Source: Eumeta japonica (lineage: Eukaryota; Arthropoda; Insecta; Lepidoptera; Psychidae). Taken from it: a DNA stretch of 64,000 bases. Positions 26,701-40,100 of this stretch are shown piece by piece. The stretch's first letter is position 1; every line of letters starts with the position of its first letter. A program made the position numbers and the translations under genes. Below the pieces are notes generated by a model. That model made no database searches. It saw nothing but the letters and a program-made list of their open reading frames with translations, and was not told the origin of the DNA. Location: assembly GCA_005406025.1 (NCBI GenBank), contig BGZK01001372.1, positions 100,368 to 164,367 on the forward strand. Direction: 5' to 3'.

Positions 26701-29700
26701 GGGAAGCTGGTGTCGTCGAAACGAAGCAGGATCGATATTATGGATACTTAAGTATTATTTCACGATATGTAGAAATGCGTTAAATTTTCGTTATTTGTAA
26801 ACATGGAACTTAGTTTGATATCATTATACATATCGATTACATTTAAATATTGCACACTTTATTTACAAAACTTGTCTAAGCCAGTTTCGTAATATGACTA
26901 GATAAAAAATTATTTAAGCAAAAAATGGACCACATTTTTTAAACGGAGGAAAAAGTATGAAATTCTTGCTCTTAGTCTCATACAAATTCCTAATTCAATA
27001 CAAATTGTCTTCCCAATTTTTTTAGTTATGAAATCAATTATAAAATTTAAAATTAAAAACGTGGGCAGCATGCAATAAGTTAGATGTGCGAGTGTAATTT
27101 GTAATTAAAAAATCTCACACAACAATTAATGTCATTTGGAATGCAATAGCATTTTTATTGACTTTAGCGAATCAATAATTAATTAGTTCAAGCATCAGTG
27201 TCTTAAATTTCTTCAAGATTTATGAAATCGTTGTTTAGTTATAAGAGGAAAAATATACATAATATGTACAAGTACTAAATACAAATTAACTACCTTATAA
27301 AATGTTTATGTTTATGTAGAGCCTATCGATTTATATACTTATTAGTATATCGTATATGTCATATTTATTATGTTTATATCTAGATAATAACTACATCCTC
27401 GACTTACTGAGTAACACTTTAAAGGGCAAATGACACTTCCAAATGGGGGTGGTAAACATTTAATGCCCAGAAAAACAACTACTGTGCGAACCCTCCTTCC
27501 GCGTTTGTGTTGTGCACTTGTCTGTTTTTTTATTATACAGCATTCGCGTACTGTATCGATCCTAACTAGTTTCATAGGATCAATTATTAAAAGTAAAACT
27601 TGACTCGTTTGTTAATTTGCCGTCGGTAATTTTTTTTCTATTTTATTTAAAAGTAAATACATTATCTAATGAAAAAGTATTCGATTATGAATATATTTTG
27701 TTTTTATTTATTAAAGATAATATAGATTTTGATAATCCTAGCATTAACGAAGTACTTCTGCTATCAGAGCTATACCTACTTACTACAGGTAAAGAAATAA
27801 TTCTGTTTCGTGTCATTCCTTTTTTTCGTATTGTTATTGTGATTTATTGCAAATATTTTTGTATATATATTACATATATTCAAAATTAATATATTTAGTA
27901 AGTTTGTATATATATATATTATACGCCACGAATTATAATTATACTTGTTTAAATCCAAGTATCTACAGTTCTAAAATAGGTTCTAACTTGTTCAAGTGGC
28001 AGTGGAGAATGCGTACAAAAAAAAAGACGGTAAAAACACATTTCCTGTGTCGCGCGTTTCGAACTGCTAACTGTTGAGTCGACACGTTTCGATTTGATAC
28101 GATTCTGACGCTCGTTCTTTGATTCAGGATTAAACAATAATTCTTAGCGAGACTTAGTATCAGCTTGACCGTCACAGTGTCGCTTATACACCAGTTGCGG
28201 AATTCAGAATACAACTTGGCGGTTTTTCCCAAAATTTTGTAACTGTACAAAAAATAAGGAAACCAGTTTCAATATCGTTATGGAAGCGAATCATAAATTT
28301 ACGACGCTTAAAAGTTAATTTTGTACGACGCCACAGAGAAGAACAGTTTTACGGAGACTTGGCAGTCACCAACATCAACCTTTACAATCACCAACAGTAA
28401 CAACAACGTGTGAAATTTTAAAAATGTTTTCCCGATAAGAGCGTTTGAAGGAGTCGAGATCGAGGAAAGATAATTTTGAAATTAGTCGAGGCGACTGTCA
28501 ATTATATGGGCAATTAAACTGACCTAAAATTACCCTTTTACGCGCAAGGCGTTGAACTGTGATTGCAAAATGGAATAGGAATATTATTGTTGGAATGGTA
28601 TGTTGTTGCGTAGCACTTTGCAATTGCCGGTAGCTGATAATAACTTCAGATCGTACGAACGTCATGGTGTGTTACATGAGCGCGTGACATGCTGAAAATA
28701 CATTCATGATCTGTTTTTACTAACGCTCCAAAAGAAGTTTGACTTCGACAACTGATGATTGACTGGTATAGTGTCAGCACTTTTTTTCTGTTTGGGAATA
28801 GACTAACGTCGTATAATAGTCGTAATATATTTGATGTTGTAACACTTAATCAGATTTTTTACCAGTCTTTCTTAAAAAAAAAATTAAGCGAACTTTATCA
28901 CACGAATGTGACTCGTTTTTTACTCCATAGCCACAACTTGAGAGAATAACGTCTTATATTGCCTTGTAACTACGTACAACATATATTTCGAAACTATGAT
29001 TATAAAATTTGAATTCGCGAAAGATTGGACAAAAAGATATGTTTGTAAAGCAATATTAATTCTTTGCCCGTTTCATGATTTTTATTTCATTGGAAAAAAA
29101 AAATTGAAATCTAATCTACGTTTCGTACGAAATTAATTGGATCAATTGAAACGAAAGCGATAGCAGCGAACAGTAACGAATAGCTTTTGTAAAGAGATAA
29201 TTTACCCCGTTTATTTGACGATTTACGGAAGAAATAACCTAAAACGCGTATGTGCATTTTCCATTATTTTTACTTCTCGATAATACATTAACTGTTATTG
29301 CAACTTTTTAAAAGCATCTTAAAGCTTTTACAGAAATCTCTTACGGTTCAGATTTTGGGACTAGGCGTCTTCGTTAAAAAGGCTGGCACGGCGCGAACGC
29401 CCACTCATCGATTTTTTGACTAAAATAAACGAAACAGGTAATGCCAACAACCCGGTGCGCGAGCGGCGCGCGAGACGGACAAACAACCCTGTGCCATATA
29501 TCAGGCCGGAGATAAGGTACGAGGTGACCGGTAGGTGTAATATATCTGCGGCCGGCCGTAAAAACATAATAACGACTGGAATAATCAAATATCGCTGTAA
29601 ATTATTGGCCCGCTTGTAACGGAACTGTCGTGTCGCGTGTAAAGGTGTCGCTTGTTCGGGGGTCGCGTTTTTTTACGTGGTTTTTTTTTACACACACAAG

Positions 29701-30649
29701 TTGTTTTTTTTTTTATTTTTCGTTATATTATAGTGCTGGTGTGGAGTGCATGCAGGAAATAATTTTGTTCGATGGCACGAATTAAGAATAATATATTTTT
29801 CATTTTAATTTAATGTATCTATACTTTGAACAAATGTTTTTCATTTCACTTGTAGACTTATTCTCATTGCTTTAACGGTTTTTCGCAGATTTTCTTCATA
29901 ATTGAGACGACTTAGCTAAAAATAAAATAACAGGTTTAGATTTTACTTTAAAAAATACTGATTCGCTTATAAAAATATTCATTTAAGAAAAGAAAACAAT
30001 TTATTAAATTTTTTCAGAAAACGTATATGAAAAAACTACAAAGCTAATACATAATAGCATCTAATATTTAAAATTTGAGAAAGCATTTATGTATTGAAAA
30101 AGATTGTTGGTTTCTATTACAAAAAAAAAAGAGAAAACAATAGTAACTAAATTAATTTTACGTATATTTTATTTTTATTTCCCTGTCAAATCAACAAGAC
30201 AAAAATGGATTTTCGCTTCTTCTTGCTCCTTATGAAATCCCATAACTGATTTTAATTGTAAAAATATATAGCAAAAGAAACCACACCTTTATGCCAGTAT
30301 CGATTCAGCCGGTAGCTAAATGTTTGTTTATTAAAATTCCCCGGTCTGTGAGAAAGGTTTCGTGTAGACAACTTATTATCGTCGAAGATGCGCATACGCA
30401 TAGCTTTAATATTGTGTCCGGTCTAAGTCGTATGGCTATTTACTGATGCATTTGAATGGATAACTTCACGTGAACTAATCGCTTGTTTCGGACTTGTATA
30501 AACTTTTAGTATTGAATAGCAACACTCGTTTATCTTTGTTGTATAAACGAAAATAAAATACGAACTTGTTATAAAAGCTAATGTGACATTTGTTGAATAT
30601 TGGGTTTTTTTTTTTAAGTGAATCTTCTAATGCGACTTCCAACAAGGTT

Positions 30650-30714
30650 GCGTTAAACGTTTAACGCTACCATGGAGGAGGTATGAAAACACTGTTGCGT
30701 TGAACGTTCAACGC
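30650..30714. repeat. Tandem pair of 18-bp perfect palindromes
   Basis: The two palindromes are GCGTTAAACGTTTAACGC (30650-30667) and GCGTTGAACGTTCAACGC (30697-30714), 47 bases apart. Each is followed by a similar G-rich stretch (GGAGGAGGT and GGGGAGGTGG), so they are a diverged tandem duplication. They differ at two positions placed symmetrically, so each remains a perfect dyad. Function is unknown. A dimeric transcription factor site is one possibility. Confidence 0.6.
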
Positions 30715-32277
30715 TCCTGGGGAGGTGGAATAGAAAGAGACAGATCGAGAGTGAATGCGTGGCACTCGAACGCATGCGCGTAGTATACCTGTCACAGGCC
30801 AACGCGAGCGTTAGCAACGAGTAGCGTCCAATATTCCAACGCAAGAGGGAGAGAGAAAGAAAGATACACAAAGGTAGAAAGTAGAAAAGAGAAGAAGAGT
30901 GAGTCGGTAGATCCCAAGCACATGCGCGTGGTTATTCAAACATTTCGTATCTTACTTTAGTTATCATAATCCCATTGTAAATGTTATAGGTTTGGATATT
31001 TCTCCACTTGAAAATGATAATAAAAAAGATGCGATCAATTGTGAATTGTAAGCAATGCTAATAAAGTTTGTTTTAAAGAAACAATACGAGATCACTAAAA
31101 ATCAATTTCTATCCCTTCCTATTTTCATTTCCACATTTTTTTGTTTTTTCATTTATTGCGGGTAAACAAAAGCAAGATGGCGAGTTGTACACTGCTGCTT
31201 GACGTTGCGTCGCGACATAGTTCTCCATCGGAATGATTTGTACAAATAAAGTTAAATATTACGTTTATAATTTCGCTTTAGCAAAACGAAAACGAAGCGG
31301 CGCGTCACTAAAATCGGCCAAATCAGATCGCATGTCATATGAAAGACAACGCGAATTCAAACACAAGTATCCACACCGCGTCGTTGTGATATCTGATTTA
31401 TTGATCACGATTGTGTGATAGCCTTTAGCCGCCAATTGAAAATATTTTTTATAATTTAATAAAGATTCACATGATTACGACAAAAGGTTTATGGGGTCCT
31501 TTTCCATGGCCTTTTCTACTGAAGTCTCTTTTGTCGCTTTTATAACGAATTTTGACTTTAGGATGGATTTGTAAAAGTTTCTCATTATTAAAAGCGAATT
31601 AATAGCAAGTCGTGGAGAAGGTGATTTTATCTGATATTGTTATCGCTAATAAAATTAAAAAATGTGCTTTTAAAAACTGTAGTAGATTAAGATAAATTAC
31701 CTGACAATTTTAAATTTTCTCAAAAAACTACCGAGATTAGCCTCATATCGGCTGCCCCCTGCTTTACCCAAATAATAATAATTGTTCTCGTGTCGGTCTA
31801 GCAGTCATCTGCTTGATTCCTCTCCATAATCATCGTCAACGGTGTTTTTTCACATATTTGCTACAAGACGATGAACTGATTGTTTGGTAGTCACGAGACG
31901 TGAAGAAAAGCTAAGAAACTGAGAATTAGAGCTCAGGTACGATACAATTTCGGCTACAGTGTAATCGAATTATTATATCGCTATTGAACGTACAAAAAAT
32001 AAAAGGTTATATCGTTATTATTGCACCTGTGGACATTTATTTTCCTGTTATATAGGTAGCTTCTTTTATATATTTACCTTCCCGTCATAGGCTTTTAGCT
32101 TTAAAAATCTTTCTATTTTCTAATGTTATTTATCGTGACTATCGAGAATTTCTTAATAAAGCTATGTGTGAACTTAGAGAAACATTTTTTTCAAAAGAAA
32201 TCCATATTTTCTTATTGTAAAGTTTAAATATAAACTTTGCAATTAATTTCAATTTTGTAATGAAAAAAAATGTTTAA

Positions 32278-32751
32278 TTTTGACGTGACAACGTCTTAAA
32301 TTAGGTTGCGGCTGGGAGTCACTTATGAAAAAGTGTAACGCTCGGTAACGTTACGATGAGTCACCGAACGAGAGAGAGGCCCGCCGAATGCCTTGCGTCT
32401 CTCTCCCACTCAACTATGATCGGTCTGCCGCGCGCGCAGCACTAGAGAATTAGTGCATAGCTTGCAAATGTATTGCAAGTTATTGTATGTATATTTGTAT
32501 ATAAATACGTATGTATGTGTAAAGATAAAATAAAATTTTGTTAATATGAAATTCAGTGCGAGATTCTTTGTATAAATTAATGTTTTAAATATAATTCTTT
32601 GTATAAATAAATGTTTTAAATTGTTACTATTATTTCATCCTTCTTCCTACTATACGAATGAATATTCACATTAAAATGATTTTACCATTCAAAGTCGTTG
32701 TCACGTAAAACTTTCGCCCGTATACCGACTTTACAGGCAACCAATTTTTTT
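32278..32751 (+). repeat. Interspersed repeat family A, copy 2 (plus)
   Basis: This unit runs from TTTTGACGTGACAACG to CAGGCAACCAATTTTTTT. It matches copy 1 (12918-13380, opposite orientation) nearly end to end, including the GC-rich middle with GTAACGCTCGGTAACGTTAC and the AGAGAGAGGC block, and matches copy 3 only in the head and the last 300 bases. It holds no transposase. Because copies 1 and 2 face each other 19 kb apart they form a long inverted repeat. Confidence 0.75.
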
Positions 32752-33813
32752 CATTTAAATATGTGCTCGAACCCTGAAAACATTTATAGAAATTAAAACG
32801 AAACATTTAAATTACGATCAAGCTACAAGGAAATCACGTACAAACGTCCGAGGGCAGTTTTCACAATAGAATTCCACTGCCAGAAGACCTCGTCGAAGAC
32901 GTCCGAACGGGTGAGCCGTCCCGACCTACTGAGGGTTATTACCATATAACAATTTTAATGGCGGCCGGCAAATACCTACGTAAATCGGTCTTTAGCAGAA
33001 TGAGGGGATTAATCAAGGCGTGAGTGGCCGGGGCTAGTGCCTGCCGCGCCACCGCTCGGTGGGTGCGGTGGTGGGATATGTTACTTTAAGTGACCAATTA
33101 TTGTATACATTTACATTTATACACGGGTATCTCGGAAATGGCTTTAACAATTTCAATGAAAATTTGTGCCATGATAATGTTTTACTTTTCAAGTTTATTT
33201 ATGTAGGTGTGCCTTGGAAAAAAGCCATTTAATTTTTTTTAACTTTGCTAGAAAGCGATATGAAGCTTGAATTTTTAAATTACAAATAATGCATTGTTGC
33301 TATGCTATTCAATATGGTGCCCACGTACTGGTAGGCTTAATGTAATACTATAAAAGACAGATGGCGCTGCTTGACATCATTAACGTGAGAGCAAGTAGCA
33401 GATAGATTTAGCATATTATATTATTAAAATAGCGCTTGTATATTAAGTACATAATATTAATTGTTGAAAATGAACATAATCAGTTTTTCTCTTAGGACAT
33501 TATTCCTATGGTGAACACCAAAGACGTCGAACAAAGTTCGCTTGCAAAGGTATTTAATATGTACGTATGTATGTATAAAAAAAAAGTTTCCCTCAGTTTC
33601 GAATACAGAGCTCAGCGACAGAACGACTTTTGTACAATCATTAAAGTGGTATAGGTTGAATTCCCCGCGGACAAGTAGAAAATCATTTCCCGTACACATG
33701 AAAATTACAGTTTACTGAAATTTGTAAAAAAAAACCGTTCCTTTTGTCTTTTCTCTTTCGAAGTAATTTTCAAAAGTGGCTCACCGGTCATGGATTTCTG
33801 TTATCATTGTGGT

Positions 33814-33849
33814 GATCAAAGACCGCCGATAGCGCCGGCGGCTTTGATC
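33814..33849. other. Strong inverted repeat (hairpin)
   Basis: The arms are GATCAAAGACCGCCG and CGGCGGCTTTGATC, which pair over 14 bases with one bulged base and a 7-base loop. GC-rich pairing makes this one of the most stable short hairpins in the window. It stands 130 bases before three further hairpins. No terminator or small RNA family is recognised. Confidence 0.55.
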
Positions 33850-33982
33850 TTGTTATCGAATATGATGATTGAGGTCGTCGGAAGTTCTACATAATTCCAG
33901 ACTATAGCTGGCACAACTTAACGGTATAATGCTTATAAACGTCACATCGGAAGGTTTTATTAGTAAATTTATGGTGTCGAGG

Positions 33983-34119
33983 TAACATGTTATATTGACT
34001 AATTATAACATGCTAAGTTGTGATAAGCAACCGCTTATCACTACTTAACCGTCAGTAATTGAACATCACTGGAACATCCTAACGTAATTAAGTTGTCACG
34101 TCGTTAGCGCTTAATTGCG
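33983..34119. other. Cluster of three consecutive hairpins
   Basis: Hairpin 1 pairs TAACATGTTATA (33983-33994) with TATAACATGCTA (34004-34015). Hairpin 2 pairs TAAGTTGTGATAAGC (34014-34028) with GCTTATCACTACTTA (34033-34047) around the loop AACC. Hairpin 3 pairs CGTAATTAAG (34083-34092) with CTTAATTGCG (34110-34119). Hairpins 1 and 2 overlap by two bases. No known ncRNA or transposon end is recognised. Confidence 0.5.
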
Positions 34120-37100
34120 GTTGCTTCGTGGCGTATTAATGGATAATTATTTTAGTACAGTGAAAATAATACTAAAACATCATAAGCATTGTAGAAGTCT
34201 TGACGCAGGGTTATTTGCACTATGAATATCAGATATCATTCACGTCGACATTAATTCTAGTATTCGTATTCATATAGATTGGAGGTCCGGCCTTGTTGTG
34301 GCAAAATGATCTGTATCCATATTGTATATAGATAGTCCATAGACTGGAGAGCGACTTAGACTACTTTTTGTCTATGAAAAAAGCATAGCATATGTGGAAT
34401 AGGGATTGTAACTCACTCGGGGTCAAAATGGAGAATCTCTTCTTCGTCTTCTATTACCCTGCTACGGCTATTACAGATACGAATTTAACGATTTTAGCGG
34501 CGTGTCTACGTATTTGTATGTGGTCATCCATTCGCTCGTGTCCTGCGTCTGAACTCTAAACCGCAATTGAATTCCACACGCGTGAGGCATCCCCTGCATG
34601 AGACATCGCTGGATCAGTATAGATCGTCTGTGTGTTACAGCTCAAAATTGTTTTAAGCTATGACATGCAGCTTTTATTAACATTGAGCTATAACAGTATG
34701 TATATACATATAACATGAAGAATTATATATATATGTATATATTGTCTTCAATACGTCATATTAGCATCTTGATCATAAACATATATATAGTCAGTCACTG
34801 TACAGGCACAGCGTTTTAATATTAACACAGATATTAGTTTAATACAGGTGTGTTGATACAAATATTTTACTTGAAATACTTTCATTAGGGTAAAACCAAA
34901 AGGAGGGTTATGATTTTAACCACCCAACACTGAGGTAGAACGTAATTTTATATTTGATACAAGAGGATCCGTGTCCGCCTACTCACATCAGCAGTCCAGT
35001 TGGTTAACTGGTGTCAGCCAGGAGTGTTAGTAATGATTTCTGTCTATCTGCTCGCTGTTCCGTCCGGCACTCGTCTCGGCCACTGGACGTCCAACGCTAG
35101 ACATAAGCTGCCCCCTATTAAATATTTAAATTTGTATTTTATTCCCATGTCATCGAAATCATTTTTTTTTTAACTTTTAATGGTTCTGATAAAGAACGAA
35201 ACAATCGGTGCTATGGTAAAAAAGAATGAACAAGTTTTACTCCGAATAAATCAGATTACTTTTGCATTTAATTTCTTATCTATGTATTACAAAATTTTAT
35301 ATGTCGCCAATCATTATTTATATTTTTATTCTAGCGCCATGCGTAAATTTATGCCAATAATTGTGTGTATTATTATTGATTCAATGAACACTTGCTCAAG
35401 GGCGGAGGACAGGCTCCGATTTGGTTACAACAATAAGACAAAATCTAGATCCGCCCTGCACTTACCTAGGTTATTATGTAACGTGAAAAAGGTGTTAATT
35501 GCAACAAAATTGCCAGACATATTTTTATATCTCTGTTAGTTAATAAGATGTGCGACTTTGTATAGTCGCCAATGACAAATTGTATTAAAGTCTACCATTT
35601 TCTGTTTAACCTTCCGAAATGCCAATCAACGCACAATACTTAAATGAAGCCTGACGCTTCACAAATTAACCACTTACGACTCCAAGTGTACCTCTTGGTT
35701 TATAGATTTTTTTAGTTGTTTATTCCGTAGTCGGATTATAGTCTTTTATCTTTTGTTTGTTTTTTTTTTATAATTTTACGATACCTAATAAAACAAAGTT
35801 TCTTCGAGGAATGCAATGAGTTTTATTTATGTATATGTAAAAGTCAATTTGTCAGAAGGAATAAAATGATCACATCATTAATGAAATTCAACTAATGTGA
35901 ATAAGCTCTGGTAATCTACGCTCGACTAGTAATCTCTTTGCTTATCTGTTTGTCGCAGTCGGTTCATTACAAAATCGTTAACTTTTTGACACTGACGTCA
36001 CTCTAAACGGCTTTAGATACTACTATAAAAATTAATGTAATATATTCGAAAAAAGACCTTAAATATGTTAATACAGTTTAATACTTTTATATATAGTTCT
36101 ATTAAAGTATCGCATTATATTTGACAAAAAATTGTTTCAAAACTCGTTTAATAGAAAGTATTTTTTCTCCACATATTTGCTAGGACAGATTCAGAATAAT
36201 TCAGAAAAATTTTGTTCTGTGGAGACAGAAAATTCTGTGTGCAAAAACAAAAAATTTAAATATTTGAATTAAATTTTTTAAAATTTTCCACAAAATCTAT
36301 CTAAATAATTCATTGAAAAACACAACTACGAAATCGCTAACGAACCGTTACGTTATCTTTGTTCAAAGGGAAGATGTTATTTGAATATCTTTTCTTATTC
36401 GTTGATTTTTCAGAATCTATGAAATTGTTACACTAATCTTAAGAAATAATCCCCGTAAATTCAGAATAATAATTAAAATCTACAAATAATATCGAATAAT
36501 ATTTTTAGAGATTTACGTACATAGTTTGTACAAAACTCTTTTCCAAGCTGTTCGTTCGATTGCTCTCTCGCTCAGTTTCAACGGCCTACGGCGGCGTACG
36601 GTCACTTAGCATGCGCCGGCGCAGGCCGAGATTTATGACCGCCGCTTTATTAAAATGGTACTTTGATATAGGTAGTTTTTCACTCGATACAACGTACCGG
36701 AGTAGTTTCTAAACGGTAACTTTAATTGATGTTACTTAATTTGTACTTTTCGATGGTTTTGTAACTGTAGCGTCGTCGAGAAATATTTTAGAATTGTTGA
36801 CTTTACGAGCGTGAGTATGGTCAATGAAATTTTACGTGTTCCTTTAAATACCTACATTTATGAGTTGTTTTATTCAATTTCAATTATCTAATAATTTTCA
36901 ATATCGTTTCATTAATTTCACATTCTCTGTAACAAATAAATTGTAATTGAATTATTATTTTTTTTGTTTCGTTTTTATAAAATTTAAAATTGCGATTTTT
37001 CTGAGCATAATACTTCGAGTAATTTAAAAAAGTTACCTCTTATGGTTAGTCCCAGTTTCGAAACAGAAAAAAAACTAATGCCTTAGAATGCCGAGCCTCC

Positions 37101-40100
37101 TATGGTATTATTTTATCAGTTTTCTGCGGAAACAATTCGTGAAGTATCCGATTGAATTAAACTTTGTGTAAAAATGTGTTTTTGATAATAATCTGAGTAA
37201 TTTGTTACCTGGTCAATCAAACGAATTCAAAATGGCTGCTACACAAAGATTTAAAAGAATGAAAATTTAGAAACCGATTTTCTAACCCGCTTTAAGAACG
37301 TGTTCTCAAAGGAGGCTCATAAATAAGTAGGTTCTAGAAATATAAGTTGTTTCAAATATTGCTACCTGTTGCGAAATATATTTCAAAAATAAAATGTTTG
37401 TCAACTCTAACATGTCTACTAAAGCTTACAGCTCAGCTATCCGCCGGCGCCGCCATTATCGTCATCATTTAGCGTTACCAATCCCGTCCTATAAAATATG
37501 GTAGTACCTCTAGCGTTCTCTCCGACACTGCGCCTGTGTGCCCACTTATTTTTCGTCCCGTCCGCCCGGTCGATTTGCTTTTACATAAAACATATCCGGA
37601 TCGCGCGGGGCTTATGTTTCACCGGGCAATTCGGATTATAAGTTCGGAAACTGGTTTGGATGCGGTCATCGCTCGTAAAACTCGCAGCGATTCGGATACT
37701 AAAATCGGTTACATTTGCTGCACGTATCGTTTCCAGAATTATCATAATATAAAGGAGTGTCGTTAAATTAAAAATGTATCAAATATCGGTGCGGATGCGG
37801 CCGCTTCATTAGATATCCATTCACGTTGGTGTCGGAGAGGACGCGTGAAATTGGTGACATTTCGCGCATAACGCGCCGGTCTGGTATTATGGCGTCGTAT
37901 CTATGCGCGAGTTACTATTGCTGTTTGGTGATTTGTAACGTTGCCTACCTGTATTTACCGACGAGAGTAACGAACTCAAATTTTCGTGCAACTCGAAAAA
38001 GATCAATGTCTCTTGTAAGAAATGGAACGCAATCATAGTATATATTTTTTCTATGTTTCGCCAAATTTCCGGTGTGTCGCCACTTGCAGACTTCGGCTCT
38101 ATTGAAAATACGTCGATTGTATCTATTAACTTATTATTTATTTATTAAATATAAAATTAAATTAGGTAGTGTCTTTTTATATCTGTTGTATTCCTACAGC
38201 CTTCGTTAAGTTCGTCTGTACGTCTGTACGATAAGAAACGAATATCGAACTTCGGTCTACTGTAAACCATCCGATTTCTTATAACTTGTGCTTCAAAATA
38301 CCAATTCACCATATAGGAAGAATTCGAACAATCGACCAATGGTGAAATAACTATAGGACGTACGGTCAAATACACTTATATTATAAAGTTCTTTGGTTAG
38401 TATAGGTAATGGTAAAAATATAAAAATACAATAATTACTATGAAAGCAATCGTGCGTGTCTAATCTAGTCGGTGGACTATTCCAATTTTCATACAGTGTC
38501 AAATATCTATCAAAGCTGTGAAGCATACATGTATACGGATTTGCTTTTGTGTTATATAGATATGTGTATGTATGTGTATACACACACACTTATATAGATC
38601 CTACATTTTTTAGAAAAATCTTAAACACTGACATCTAGCAGACGAGCGTATCACCTCTGGACGCTCAGAAAGGTAACGCCGCGAAGATAATATATAGTTT
38701 CAAAGTTAAGGGCCCGTGTAATCTACGGGCGGGCGCTATCTAGGGCCATATATTCCGGGATCGTGTGCGCCGCCGCGCCTATTATCCGGGGAACAATGGC
38801 GACGCGCGTAGCCTCTCCGCGGTCACCTCACTAACTTACCCCACCTGGGTACCGTCAGCATACAAATAGGCATTAAAACTGTTTTTTTTTTATATTTAGT
38901 GCCATGGATTTGATTTCTTTGTTCGTAATATTTTAGTGGACCAAAAATGGAGCGAAGACGAACCGCAAAAGTTGATTTTAATATCGATCTAGGAAACGAC
39001 GCTGGGTTTTTTTATATATTTTTTGATATTCAATTTCAATATTCGCATATGAATAATATTGTCTGGTATTGTAATTACAGCTAATTTGAAAAAATAAAGG
39101 AGCTGTTAACGTGATGTATTCTAGTTCTTTAATAGTTATGAAGCATCTCTAGACAGTTTTTTCTATATTTCATATTAAAAATATCCCAAATCTATTTAAA
39201 TATTAACTACATATTTTAAATGAATTATCGATCGTTTTTATTTATTAGAATCAAGGTATTATTGAGTAATTAATTCCGGTTGTCACTTTGTTTTTTTTTA
39301 CAGAAATAGTTTTCTTTTATAACACTGTCTACTAATACCACAATGTAAGGAAGAGCTAATATGTCCAAATTATCATTTTTTTTTTGCTATCTCTGCCGTA
39401 CAATGCACTGCCAGCGCCGGCGCAGCCCAGTTTGGGCTTATTGTATGTCACCAACTATTTATAGGTCCATTAGATAATTATATAGCTATATGTATTGTTA
39501 TATACCTTCAGGCTTAGAATAGGAAAGGTATTGATAAAATAAAATTTTGGTTTTTGATAACAGTTTATTTGTGTTATCGTTGTGAACAAACGATTTAATT
39601 TTTTTATTTAATAGCTCAAATAACGAACCTTCGTAAAAATGAAATTTTGTTTCTAAGCCCAAATTCAGTGCGCACTGAAATGTTAATTAAAAGAACATTT
39701 AAGAAGAACGATATTGTCCATGGTTAATTTTTATGAATGTCACAAAGAGTGGAGTAACAAATTCCTTTCTCAATGAATATTTTATAATATTTTACATGTA
39801 AACATATTTTGACAATTACGATATTAATAAAACTTTTACATTGAAGTTATTTTCTACTAAATTTCTAGTTCAAAAAAAAAATTGCCTTACAGCCTATTTT
39901 ACTTGTGTCCAAGCCGTTTGACCAATGTTACGTGGTTTCGTACTTTATGTGTTCAGTGTTACATCTCTTCTTGTTTTTGTCGTGCACATACAAATGGCTT
40001 TCTCCATTATTCGGCCAGTTCATCTGTTACAAGCGTCTAATTTCGAAAGTACAGCATACAATAATCTTTACAAGTTTGATGTATGTACAGACATTTTGAC

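Larger units (their letters stand above)
13381..32277. other. Non-coding, probably intronic DNA
   Basis: About 19 kb without a supportable gene. Several chance frames of 80-124 codons occur but none has recognisable domains. The stretch contains GC-rich islets near 14520-14640, 19010-19130, 26560-26720 and 29440-29560, hairpins at 14854-14879, 17990-18035 and 21122-21149, a CTCF-like motif near 20003, CRE-type TGACGTCA sites at 22742 and 24767, a non-LTR tail near 23301-23780, and the tandem palindrome pair at 30650-30714. Confidence 0.5.
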
